From contig RECN01000100.1 in the NCBI GenBank assembly GCA_007694005.1, positions 1 to 64,000 of the forward strand: a stretch of 64,000 nt of DNA, given 5' to 3'. This document shows positions 51,231 to 59,000 of the stretch, one piece after another. Position 1 is the first letter of the stretch; each line of letters opens with the position of its first letter. The position numbers and the translations under genes were made by a program. This stretch comes from Spirochaetaceae bacterium (GTDB taxonomy: Bacteria > Spirochaetota > Spirochaetia > DSM-27196 > SKKC01). The notes beneath the pieces were generated by a model. It was not told the origin of the DNA, ran no database searches, and was given only the letters and a program-made list of their open reading frames with translations.

Positions 51231-51965
51231 ATGCATGAACTTGTTACGCTGGCAATCATCTACGGGACCGCGGGCCTGCTGCAGGGTGTGGTCGGCTTCG
51301 GCTTCGCGCTGCTCTCAGTTCCGCTGGTCGCGGCGCTGTACGATATTCCGACGGCGGTCACTATGAACGCGGTCGTGGGAACGGCAAACTGCGCCTACAA
51401 GGCATGGCTTCTGCGACGCCACATCGAGTACCGGCTGGTCCTGCGGTTCTTCGCGGTCGCGACGGTTTTTGTACCTCTTGGCGTTGTCGCGGTCAGCTAC
51501 ATACCCCGCCGCCCGGCGATGGCGGCGCTGGGCCTCTTCGTCGTGGCAGTGGCGGTCGCGAATCTGCTCGTGCGCGATCACGTCGGCGTGCTCATGCGTC
51601 GCCGCAGGAGTTTCTGGAGTCTGGCGGGCCTGACAGGCGTAATTTCAGGAGCCTTCGGCACACCCGGCCCCGCCGCAGTCCCGTATTTCGTCGGACAGAC
51701 GACACAGGCCGAAACGGCGAAGGCGAATCTGCAGATCTTCTTTACGCTCGTGGCCGCGCCGGTCATTGTATTTCACGCGGCCGCCGGCAACATGACTTCC
51801 GTCGCGCTCGGCCGGGCCGGGCTGTTTGTCCCGCTTGTCATGCTGGTAACGCTCGCCGGAACGCGCGCTGCAGGGCTCGTACCGGCGGAGACCTTGCGAC
51901 GCATCGTGGACATCGGATTGATCGCGCTCGGGGCGTACATATTTCTCGAGCAGCTGATCGTTTGA
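51231..51965 (+). CDS. tauE: TauE/SafE-family sulfonate/sulfite exporter
   Basis: 244 residues, seven to eight membrane segments. Two repeats of the family motif are visible: GTAGLLQGVVGFGFALLSVP near the N-terminus (in part GLLQGVVGFGFALLS) and GLTGVISGAFGTPGPAAVPYF in the middle (in part GVISGAFGTPGPAAV). TauE proteins expel small sulfonates or sulfite. In this operon, between the M24 protein and the sulfoquinovosidase, it is the best candidate for exporting sulfoacetate. Five bases after the previous stop. Confidence 0.88.
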   Translation: MHELVTLAIIYGTAGLLQGVVGFGFALLSVPLVAALYDIPTAVTMNAVVGTANCAYKAWLLRRHIEYRLVLRFFAVATVFVPLGVVAVSYIPRRPAMAALGLFVVAVAVANLLVRDHVGVLMRRRRSFWSLAGLTGVISGAFGTPGPAAVPYFVGQTTQAETAKANLQIFFTLVAAPVIVFHAAAGNMTSVALGRAGLFVPLVMLVTLAGTRAAGLVPAETLRRIVDIGLIALGAYIFLEQLIV

Positions 51966-51996
51966 ATACACGGAGAACACGTTTTCTGGAGGCTTT

Positions 51997-54051
51997 ATGC
52001 TGCACGTTGAAACAACAGCAACAGGCTGTACGATCCGCTTCAAGGACCGGATCATACTGAAACACACCGTCAACGAACCGGCGATTGAGGTCGGCCGAGG
52101 AACGGCCGGGTTTCCCGAGCGTCACGGCATATTCCGAATTCGGGAGAAAACACGGGAAATCACGCCGCTACGGTCGGTTGAGCTCCTGTCAGGACCCGAG
52201 CCCCTGGACGCGGATACCGATCACGCCGAGCTTCGATTCGGGGATACCCTGACCCTCAAGCTGCAGGTGCGCGACGGACGCCTGTATGTGCATACCACTG
52301 ACTGCGAAGCCGGCCTCAACCGCTTCGTACTGCGCATACCCTCGAACGGAAACGAACACATATACGGCTGCGGCGAGCAGTTTTCGCGACTCGATCTCAA
52401 GGGCCGCCGGGTTCCCCTGTTCGTACAGGAACAGGGAGTCGGCCGGGGGAAGGACCTCATTACCCTGCTCGCTAACCTCGCTCACGGCGCCGGCGGCAAC
52501 GAATGGACTACATACTTCGTACAACCGACCTTCGTGACCTCGGGCCATCTTTTCTTTCATACAGACGCATCGGCCTATGCGGTGTTTGATTTCCGCAAGC
52601 CGGGGTGCTCCGAACTCGAATTCTGGGAACTACCGAATGAAATCATCATAGGCGTCGAGGCGAACACCCCCGATACGATCGGCAGCCTCACCGAGATCCT
52701 CGGCCGGCAACCACAGCTACCGGAATGGACCTACGACGGCGTGTGGCTCGGCGTACAGGGTGGCACCGACCTGGTGCAGAAAAAGGTCGAGCGTGCGCGG
52801 GCTGCAGGCCTCAAGATCGGAGCGCTCTGGGCGCAGGACTGGGAAGGACGGCGCATCACGAGTTTCGGAAAGCAGCTCATGTGGAACTGGCGCTACGACG
52901 AAGACCGCTACCCCGATCTTCCTTCATATATCGCGAGCCTGCGTCAGGACGGAATACGGTTTCTCGGGTACATCAATCCATTCCTGGCCATAGGTACCAC
53001 CAACGACGAGGATGCCCCTGTTCCCGATAATTTCTTCTACAACGAAGCCCGTGAAAAGGGCTACTGCGTGAAGCACCCTGACGGCTCCGACTACTACACC
53101 TATATTACGACCTTTCCGGCTGCCACCATCGATCTGACCAACCCTGAGGCCTTCGAGTGGATCAAGGAAATCATTAAACAGGAGATGATAGGCATAGGCC
53201 TCTCGGGCTGGATGGCTGATTTCGGCGAGTATTTCCCCATCGAGAGCGTCGTACATTCCGGAGAATCCCCGGAGCTCGTCCATAACCGCTACCCGGCGCT
53301 CTGGGCACGGGCCAACTACGAAGCACTTGAAGAGACCGGCACCCTGGGTGAGATCGTGTTCTTTATGCGTGCGGGCTTTACCGGGTCGTCCCGCTGGTCC
53401 ACCGCAAACTGGGCAGGAGATCAGCTGGTAAACTGGAGCCGGAACGACGGCCTGGCAAGCGTTATCCCCGCGTCGATATCGCTCGGATTCTGTGGCGTAG
53501 CCAACTTCCACTCGGACATCGGCGGATACACGAGCGTTGCCTACATTAAACGCAGCAAGGAGCTCTTCATGCGCTGGGCTGAAATGTCGGTGTTTACGCC
53601 GACCATGCGCAGCCACGAAGGCAACCGGCCGGACGACGGCTGGCAGTTCGACTCGGACGACGAGACGCTTGCCCATTTCGCACGGATGTCACAGATCTTC
53701 ACCGCGCTCAAGCCCTATCACATACATTGTGGCAACGAGTACCAGCGCACCGGCGTACCTATGATCCGGCACCCCTTCATCCATTATGAGGATGATCCTG
53801 TCTGTCACCGCCTCAAGTACCAGTATCTCTACGGGCGGGACCTCATGGTGGCACCTGTTACAGGGAAAGGCCGACGATACGTACGCTGCTACCTTCCGGA
53901 CGACGACTGGGTGCACCTGTGGACTGGAACGCGCTACCAGGGACGACAACACCACCGGGTCCCCGCACCATTGGGGCAACCGGCGGTGTTCTACCGGGCG
54001 GACTCAGCGTACGCCGAGCTCTTCGAGAAGACAGGAAGGAGCTGGGGGTAG
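51997..54051 (+). CDS. yihQ: GH31 alpha-sulfoquinovosidase (YihQ-like)
   Basis: 684 residues, GH31, cytoplasmic. Nucleophile Asp408 in GGWMADFGEY-type SGWMADFGEY and acid/base Asp475 in WAGDQLVNW. Compared from memory with E. coli YihQ, four of the five sulfonate-pocket residues are in register: Gln254 (GVQGG), Gln280 (WAQDW), Trp296 (LMWNW) and Tyr511 (DIGGY). The fifth, the sulfonate-contacting Arg (YihQ Arg301), is Gln293 here (FGKQLMWNW). It should release sulfoquinovose from its glycosides, but the substitution leaves specificity open. GGAGG four bases before the ATG. Last gene of the operon under operator E. Confidence 0.85.
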   Translation: MLHVETTATGCTIRFKDRIILKHTVNEPAIEVGRGTAGFPERHGIFRIREKTREITPLRSVELLSGPEPLDADTDHAELRFGDTLTLKLQVRDGRLYVHTTDCEAGLNRFVLRIPSNGNEHIYGCGEQFSRLDLKGRRVPLFVQEQGVGRGKDLITLLANLAHGAGGNEWTTYFVQPTFVTSGHLFFHTDASAYAVFDFRKPGCSELEFWELPNEIIIGVEANTPDTIGSLTEILGRQPQLPEWTYDGVWLGVQGGTDLVQKKVERARAAGLKIGALWAQDWEGRRITSFGKQLMWNWRYDEDRYPDLPSYIASLRQDGIRFLGYINPFLAIGTTNDEDAPVPDNFFYNEAREKGYCVKHPDGSDYYTYITTFPAATIDLTNPEAFEWIKEIIKQEMIGIGLSGWMADFGEYFPIESVVHSGESPELVHNRYPALWARANYEALEETGTLGEIVFFMRAGFTGSSRWSTANWAGDQLVNWSRNDGLASVIPASISLGFCGVANFHSDIGGYTSVAYIKRSKELFMRWAEMSVFTPTMRSHEGNRPDDGWQFDSDDETLAHFARMSQIFTALKPYHIHCGNEYQRTGVPMIRHPFIHYEDDPVCHRLKYQYLYGRDLMVAPVTGKGRRYVRCYLPDDDWVHLWTGTRYQGRQHHRVPAPLGQPAVFYRADSAYAELFEKTGRSWG

Positions 54052-54075
54052 GCACCCCCGGCGTACCATTGTGTC

Positions 54076-54399
54076 CTAATACTGCGTCTCCGGCATATAC
54101 ACCTCGATGCCGTCGAGCTCTTCGGTGATTTCGATCTGACAGCTCAGTCTGCTCGATTCCTTGCGCTCGGCGGCTGTTGCTTCAAGCATTTCCGCCTCGT
54201 CGCGACCGGGCTCGGGAAGCTGATCCTTGTAGGCATCGGCTACGTAGACGTGGCAGGTCGCGCACATCGCGAGGCCACCGCAGTCGCCTTCAATCCCCTC
54301 GATACCGTTGTCGACCGCTGCATCCCGAACCGTGGTACCTTCGTCCACTTCTATCGTCTTCTTTGTCCCGTCGGAATACACGTAGGTTACGTTCGGCAT
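54076..54399 (-). CDS. [2Fe-2S] ferredoxin (adrenodoxin type)
   Basis: 107 residues. Cysteine motif DCGGLAMCATCHVYV and the distant LSCQIEI give the CX5CX2C...C spacing of vertebrate/bacterial-type 2Fe-2S ferredoxins that serve oxygenases and demethylases. The start ATG at 54399 follows AAGGAG. It lies 79 bp behind the SDR gene, last of a leftward operon. No cytochrome P450, Rieske oxygenase or ferredoxin reductase is encoded nearby, so its partner is unknown. Confidence 0.9.
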   Translation of the reverse strand: MPNVTYVYSDGTKKTIEVDEGTTVRDAAVDNGIEGIEGDCGGLAMCATCHVYVADAYKDQLPEPGRDEAEMLEATAAERKESSRLSCQIEITEELDGIEVYMPETQY

Positions 54400-54414
54400 A
54401 TTGTTCTCCTTGTA

Positions 54415-54428
54415 TGAACGTTTGTTCA
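54415..54428. repeat. Short inverted repeat before the ferredoxin gene
   Basis: TGAAC-gttt-GTTCA about 16 bp upstream of the ferredoxin start. Looks like a small operator half-site pair; no partner can be named. Confidence 0.3.
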
Positions 54429-54478
54429 GATAGAGAACAGCATAAACCGGGTCGGGCGATACGACAATGGTATTTTCC

Positions 54479-55234
54479 TCAGTCGAACTGAAACCCGCCG
54501 TTCTGGTCGATGATTTCACCGGTAATGAATCCGGCTTTCGGCGACGCGAGAAACTGCACGACGTGGGCGAACTCTTCCGGTTCGCAGTACCGCCCTACCG
54601 GTATCTTCTGCATGACCGATGCCTGCTGTTCCGGGGTAAGCTGCTTCTCGACCATGGGAGTACGCACGTAGGCGGGGGCAATCCCGTTGACCGTAATACC
54701 GTCCTTCGTTGTCTCTACGGCAGTGGAAAAGGTCAGACCTATGATCGCCGCCTTGGAAACCGAGTAGGCCGTACCCGCGGTCAGGCCACCACATTTAGCG
54801 GCCCAGGATGAGATGTTGATGATGCGGCCCCACTTTGCCGTGCGCATCGCCGGAAGGCACAGCTGCGTAAGGTAGAACGCCCCGTCAAGGTTCACCGACA
54901 TGACCCGGTGCCATTCCTCAGGCGTGGTATCTACAATCTTCGCATTCGACAGGACACCAGCGTTGTTTACGAGTACTTCGACCGGCCCCACGTCGGCGAC
55001 GACCTGTTTCATTGCCGCAGCACAGGCCTCGTAGCTGCTGATGTCGAAGGCGATCGGATAGGTGTCTGCCCCAAGCTCGTCGGCAGCAGCCCGAACGGCC
55101 TCGTCGTTGATGTCAGCGAGCACAACCCGGTGCCCGGTCTCGATAAGCCCCTTCGCAGCTGCCTTACCCATAGTCCCGGCACCGCCGGTGACGAGTGCTA
55201 TCGTTGCGTTCCCTGATGTTGCCGAATCGGTCAT
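54479..55234 (-). CDS. Short-chain dehydrogenase/reductase (FabG-like)
   Basis: 251-residue classical SDR. Cofactor motif VTGGAGTMGKAA (about 14-25), acidic ADIND pointing to NAD rather than NADP, NNAGVL, catalytic Ser in INISSWAAK, YSVSK (Tyr-x3-Lys), and the C-terminal FITGEIIDQNGG. AGGAG eight bases before ATG 55234; a first ATG at 55240 is too close to the site. Probably a sugar or polyol dehydrogenase working with the Gfo/Idh enzyme at the head of the operon. Confidence 0.9.
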   Translation of the reverse strand: MTDSATSGNATIALVTGGAGTMGKAAAKGLIETGHRVVLADINDEAVRAAADELGADTYPIAFDISSYEACAAAMKQVVADVGPVEVLVNNAGVLSNAKIVDTTPEEWHRVMSVNLDGAFYLTQLCLPAMRTAKWGRIINISSWAAKCGGLTAGTAYSVSKAAIIGLTFSTAVETTKDGITVNGIAPAYVRTPMVEKQLTPEQQASVMQKIPVGRYCEPEEFAHVVQFLASPKAGFITGEIIDQNGGFQFD

Positions 55235-55322
55235 TTCCATTTCTCCTGTGTTGTACGGGGATCACATCGCCGTGATACATGATAGCAGCTTCGTCGGAAA
55301 CAGGCACCGGTCCCGTCACGTG

Positions 55323-55787
55323 TCAGACCGCAATCTTGATGACGATCTTTCTGACCGCTGATGGCGAATCAACCTGACACTTGGGTTTGTGTCCGTCGGA
55401 AGGGAAGAAAACCACGAAGTCGCCTTCTTCCATACGAATCGGCACCGACCAGTCCGGTTCGTCGAAGAAGACCAGATCTTTACCGTAATCGTAAGGAGTA
55501 TCAATGCCCGGTAAACGCGCGAGCGGAACCCAGTGTATCGTTTCCTGCCCGCTGACGATGATCTGCAGGTCTATGAACTTCAGGTGCGCTTCGAATTTAC
55601 CTTCACTCGGAGCCTGCGTGGTGTAGGACTGTACCTGTGCCTTGATACGGTTTCCGTCGACGGTGATCACCTGCCCCGGTTCTATCGACTTCAGATCACG
55701 GCTTTTCAGCCATTCTACTGCACGGGCAATTTTCGGACTGATCGCACCATAATCGGCTAGGGTCGTGTGTATATTGTCGAGTATCAT
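55323..55787 (-). CDS. YhcH/YjgK/YiaL-family protein (sugar anomerase-like)
   Basis: 154 residues, DUF386 beta-barrel family. HLKFIDLQIIVSGQETIHW and FFPSDGHKPKC carry the family His/Glu/Asp residues. Members are tied to sialic acid, gulonate and other sugar clusters as anomer mutarotases or lyases. AAGGAGC eight bases before the ATG. Four bases behind the Gfo/Idh gene and 88 bp ahead of the SDR. Whether it serves the sulfoquinovose genes or another sugar cannot be told; no ROK-type operator precedes this operon. Confidence 0.85.
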   Translation of the reverse strand: MILDNIHTTLADYGAISPKIARAVEWLKSRDLKSIEPGQVITVDGNRIKAQVQSYTTQAPSEGKFEAHLKFIDLQIIVSGQETIHWVPLARLPGIDTPYDYGKDLVFFDEPDWSVPIRMEEGDFVVFFPSDGHKPKCQVDSPSAVRKIVIKIAV

Positions 55788-55791
55788 AGTC

Positions 55792-56766
55792 TCATGCTCC
55801 TTTTCGTAATTCTTCCAGAACCCGGTCTGTACGGAGTGCGCTCGCACCCGTGCTGGGGCTTGTATCCCTACCAAGCAGATCATCGGTAACGATCTGTATC
55901 AGCGGCTGCTGCACGTGCTCGGGCACCGCAAAGAGGATCTCTTCGCTGCCCGCACCCGTTTCGACGATCACCGGCCCCGCGACATCCAGCACCGAGAAGG
56001 ATATCCTGCCCGCTGACCCGTAGATATGCACAAAGTCTTCTTCCCGGTCGGCGGTAAAGCACCAGCTTCCCGAGCCGTGTACACCTGACTCGTGCAGCCA
56101 CGTCCCCGTAACCATATCCTCGACCGCGTAGCTGCCACCCTGATTCGTGGCTATCCCATGCACAGCAGTAATCGGACCAAAGTAGAAGTCGAGCAGATCC
56201 AGACCGTGCGAGCCGACGTCCAGAATGAGTCCGCCTCCGGAAAGCTCGGGGCGCACCCGCCAGGGAAGCTCACCAGTGGCATCGGCCGCGAGCGACTGCG
56301 CGTGCAGCGATACGTGTACGTGACGAACTGAGCCTATCGCTTTTTTTTCCAGAAGCGAACCGATGGCCCGGTACTTTTCCATGCCCCGGCGATAATAAGC
56401 CACGTGCAGGGGAACTCCACGGGATGCACAGAGCTCCACCGCCTCTTTGCTCGCGTCGAAGCCAATTCCCATGGGTTTCTCACAGTAGACCGGTTTTCCG
56501 GCGTCGGCAACGAGGCGAATATACTCGACGTGCGTCGTCGGTGGCGTTGCGATGTATACTGCGTCGACCTCAGGATCGGCTATCAGCCGATCGGCATCGT
56601 CGTACCAGCGCGGAACACCGTGACGCTGCGCGTAGTCGCGAGCGAGTTCACCGTTGCGCCGCATGACCGCGACCAGTTGTGCGCCCCGGGCCTTCTGAAA
56701 ACCCGGGCCGCTCTTTTTTTCCGTTACATCGCCACAGCCGATGATCCCCCAGCGAACAACATCCAT
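55792..56766 (-). CDS. Gfo/Idh/MocA-family oxidoreductase
   Basis: 324 residues. Rossmann motif WGIIGCGDVTEKKSG, sugar-site EKPMGIGFDASKEA (Lys of EKP), and GGGLILDVGSHGLDLLDFYFG with the catalytic His. Much closer to ordinary sugar dehydrogenases than the Gfo/Idh protein at 38.6 kb, and without its N-terminal extension. ATG at 56766 lies seven bases after GAGGAAGG; an ATG two codons before is too near. First gene of the leftward operon Gfo/Idh, YhcH, SDR, ferredoxin. Confidence 0.88.
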   Translation of the reverse strand: MDVVRWGIIGCGDVTEKKSGPGFQKARGAQLVAVMRRNGELARDYAQRHGVPRWYDDADRLIADPEVDAVYIATPPTTHVEYIRLVADAGKPVYCEKPMGIGFDASKEAVELCASRGVPLHVAYYRRGMEKYRAIGSLLEKKAIGSVRHVHVSLHAQSLAADATGELPWRVRPELSGGGLILDVGSHGLDLLDFYFGPITAVHGIATNQGGSYAVEDMVTGTWLHESGVHGSGSWCFTADREEDFVHIYGSAGRISFSVLDVAGPVIVETGAGSEEILFAVPEHVQQPLIQIVTDDLLGRDTSPSTGASALRTDRVLEELRKGA

Positions 56767-56784
56767 AAACATACCTTCCTCATG

Positions 56785-56804
56785 ACAGTATATTGCATTA
56801 CTGT
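56785..56804. promoter_or_regulatory. Candidate operator and -10 box of the second Gfo/Idh operon
   Basis: ACAGTA, eight bases, TACTGT: an inverted repeat about 20 bp before the start codon. A leftward TATACT (56792-56787) lies inside it, so a bound regulator would block the promoter. Unlike the TTAnTT operators of the ROK regulon. Confidence 0.4.
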
Positions 56805-56895
56805 GTGAACAGGTCGATGTGAGCCGCACGACCAACGTGTGAAAAAATCTGCCACATCCGCACCACGGCGATTCGTTTTGCATATATTAATCGAC

Positions 56896-57513
56896 ATGAA
56901 AGCACCCGGAAGACGGAGATTTATCGCAGGGATCGTTGTGCTCGCTCTCTGCACAGCAGGGGGAACCACGGTCATGGCGGATACACGCACAGAGCCCGTT
57001 TTTGTACTCGACGATTTTGCGGGAACAACAGGTCAATCGAACCTCGGCACGGCCTGGCAGGGCTTTACCGACCGCGTCATGGGTGGCCGATCAGATATGC
57101 GCGCCGGCATCTCCCGGGCTAGCGATTTCTCCTATCTTCGCATGACCGGCCGCGTTTCGCTTGAAAACAACGGCGGGTTCATACAGGTCCGCCTTCCACT
57201 GTCGGTTGGGAACAGTCAGTTTGATGCACGTGAGTATACAGGCGTAGAAATCGATGTCCGTGGCACGGACGGAAGCTACGCCATACATCTGCGAACCGCA
57301 CAGAACCGCATGCCGTGGTCATACTACGCGGCCGATCTTCCAGTAGCCGAACAGTGGCAGACCGTCCGCATTCCCTTCGAGAGTTTCTCCGCTCCATCGG
57401 CATTCAGGTGGGGACGTCCGGATGTAGGAAGATTACAGTCGATAGCCGTCGTCGCCGGCACCGTGGAGTTCGACGCAGACATAGCGATTCGACGCGTCGC
57501 GTTGTACCGGTAA
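56896..57513 (+). CDS. Exported CIA30/NDUFAF1-like domain protein
   Basis: 205 residues. Signal peptide about 1-28 (IVVLALCTAGGTTVMA), then a CIA30 jelly-roll domain: LDDFAGTTGQ, WQGFTDRVMGGRSDM, NNGGFIQVRLPL and PFESFSAP are the family landmarks. CIA30 domains are carbohydrate-binding-like and are known from complex I assembly in mitochondria; the role of bacterial exported forms is unknown. The ATG follows TATATT (56883-56888) by seven bases, with no ribosome site. A small membrane protein gene follows after 24 bp. Confidence 0.8.
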   Translation: MKAPGRRRFIAGIVVLALCTAGGTTVMADTRTEPVFVLDDFAGTTGQSNLGTAWQGFTDRVMGGRSDMRAGISRASDFSYLRMTGRVSLENNGGFIQVRLPLSVGNSQFDAREYTGVEIDVRGTDGSYAIHLRTAQNRMPWSYYAADLPVAEQWQTVRIPFESFSAPSAFRWGRPDVGRLQSIAVVAGTVEFDADIAIRRVALYR

Positions 57514-57537
57514 CAGGACTTTCCCATCAATTTACCA

Positions 57538-57714
57538 ATGTTTGATAAACGCATCACAACCGATCTCATGGGCCTCGGCGGATTTACGGTCTCGGGCATA
57601 CTCTTTGTCCTCTCGGCAGTACGCAGCGGGGACATGTTCTCGCTTGCCGGTAGCATCGTGTGGATCATTTCCTGCGTCGGCTGGATGGTCGCGCTCGTAC
57701 GCAGAAAACGATAG
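57538..57714 (+). CDS. Small two-span membrane protein
   Basis: 58 residues starting MFDKRITTDLMGLGG and ending VRRKR. Two hydrophobic segments (about 13-28 and 35-53) and a basic C-terminus. It follows the CIA30-like gene by 24 bp on the same strand. No convincing ribosome site. Unrecognised; might be a partner of the exported CIA30 protein. Confidence 0.55.
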   Translation: MFDKRITTDLMGLGGFTVSGILFVLSAVRSGDMFSLAGSIVWIISCVGWMVALVRRKR

Positions 57715-57732
57715 ATCCCGGTCCCGCCGCCT

Positions 57733-58278
57733 TTAGAGCCGTAATCGCAAGGTATCCGCGGTGCCCGGGCCGGTATCGCGTTCCCACCAGACGACACGGC
57801 CGTCCGGGCGCACCGCGAGCCAGGCCGGTTGCATCGTTACCGGGACACCGACCTCGCGGGCGAACTCATCAACATCATCTACAAAAAGCACGATAATCTG
57901 CTCCCGCTGCACCGGCTCGCGGTATTCACCGGCGAGCCCGCGGCGGATCAGGCCGTGCACGAGGCGCGGCGCCCCGGCAATCACGTTAACGTGTAGTATC
58001 GGTGTACTTCGAGTGATGCCGAGAGTTGCCAGACGGGTGTGTGTCTGAAGGACCTGTTCGAGCTGTTCCTCACCGTTTTCCTGCGTGCGCGCGAGGTTCA
58101 GGGCAATGAGGGTCAGGCCCGATGGTGCAAGGAAATCGTGCAGGTCGCCTCGATCGCCCGCTGCAGATCTTGTTGCACTATTTGGCAGCGTCTGTCCGAC
58201 AAGCGGGAGCAAAAAAAGCACAAGCAGACCCCCTGCGAGGAGGCCCACCCGGATGCGGGGACTGTTCATATCCGCCAA
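57733..58278 (-). CDS. Exported protein of unknown function (possibly thioredoxin-like fold)
   Basis: 181 residues from a TTG at 58278, or 178 from ATG at 58269. N-terminal hydrophobic segment (VGLLAGGLLVLFLLPLVG) acts as signal or anchor. The rest shows beta-alpha alternation (ILHVNVIAG, IIVLFVDDVDEFAREVGVP, PAWLAVRPDGRVVWW) reminiscent of thioredoxin/YtfJ-like proteins, but no CxxC is present. I do not recognise it. Convergent with the small membrane protein gene. Confidence 0.6.
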   Translation of the reverse strand: MADMNSPRIRVGLLAGGLLVLFLLPLVGQTLPNSATRSAAGDRGDLHDFLAPSGLTLIALNLARTQENGEEQLEQVLQTHTRLATLGITRSTPILHVNVIAGAPRLVHGLIRRGLAGEYREPVQREQIIVLFVDDVDEFAREVGVPVTMQPAWLAVRPDGRVVWWERDTGPGTADTLRLRL

Positions 58279-58332
58279 GCCTATCCTGAAGACCGTGATG
58301 AGACAAGAACGGGACGTCCCGTCTGCGGAGCG

Positions 58333-58875
58333 CTACTGAACGCCAGGCCAGTTCCTGATATCGGCGTGTAGACCGGATCGAAGTTCACGGATGCGCCTGT
58401 CTATCGTCTCAGCGGAAGCGACGCGTCGATGTGAATCAACGTCTTTGTTTCGATTCAGGACGAGAGCGATGAGTCGAGCCGCGGGAGAACCGAAGCGGCG
58501 CAGAAAATCGACGGCTGCCTGATCGGCGGTCGCCAGAGGGTTCACCGTCTTCAGAAAGAACCAGTGGTCGGAAATCCTGAGGTGCAGCTCGTCTCTGCTC
58601 GTTCGCGGAAAGAGCATTCCGACGTGGTGTCGATTCATAGCCTCAGAGATGGGATCAAAGACGTTCAGCTTCCAGGAACTCAGGCCTTCACCCAGCGAAA
58701 CGGGGCGACCAGCGTCACGGCCAAGAAAGAATCTGTGCACCTGCACGTGTTCCTTCGCCGTATTCCAGGCGTCTTCGTGTGAAAAATCGATCCCGCTTTG
58801 TCGCAGGTTCAGAACTATGGTGTCGTTATCCCGCTCGTGGCCTGGTCTGGTTTTAGGTGTCATATGTGTACTCAT
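58333..58875 (-). CDS. Unrecognised cytoplasmic protein
   Basis: 180 residues, no signal or membrane segment. Notable: LGEGLSSWKLNVFDPISEAMNRH and ISDHWFFLKT. Not assignable by eye. ATG at 58875 lies six bases after a leftward TATATT (58887-58882) and has no ribosome site, matching the leaderless pattern elsewhere. 54 bp ahead of the exported protein gene on the same strand. Confidence 0.6.
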   Translation of the reverse strand: MSTHMTPKTRPGHERDNDTIVLNLRQSGIDFSHEDAWNTAKEHVQVHRFFLGRDAGRPVSLGEGLSSWKLNVFDPISEAMNRHHVGMLFPRTSRDELHLRISDHWFFLKTVNPLATADQAAVDFLRRFGSPAARLIALVLNRNKDVDSHRRVASAETIDRRIRELRSGLHADIRNWPGVQ

Positions 58876-59000
58876 GGGTACAATATACACACAACTAGAA
58901 ATAAATAAAAGTTTTCCTTGACAAATCCGAGTTTTACCCCTTGTTTCCAGGGTATTTCAGGCGCGACACGCTCAGGCCTCCCCAGTATATACTCGTGCGC

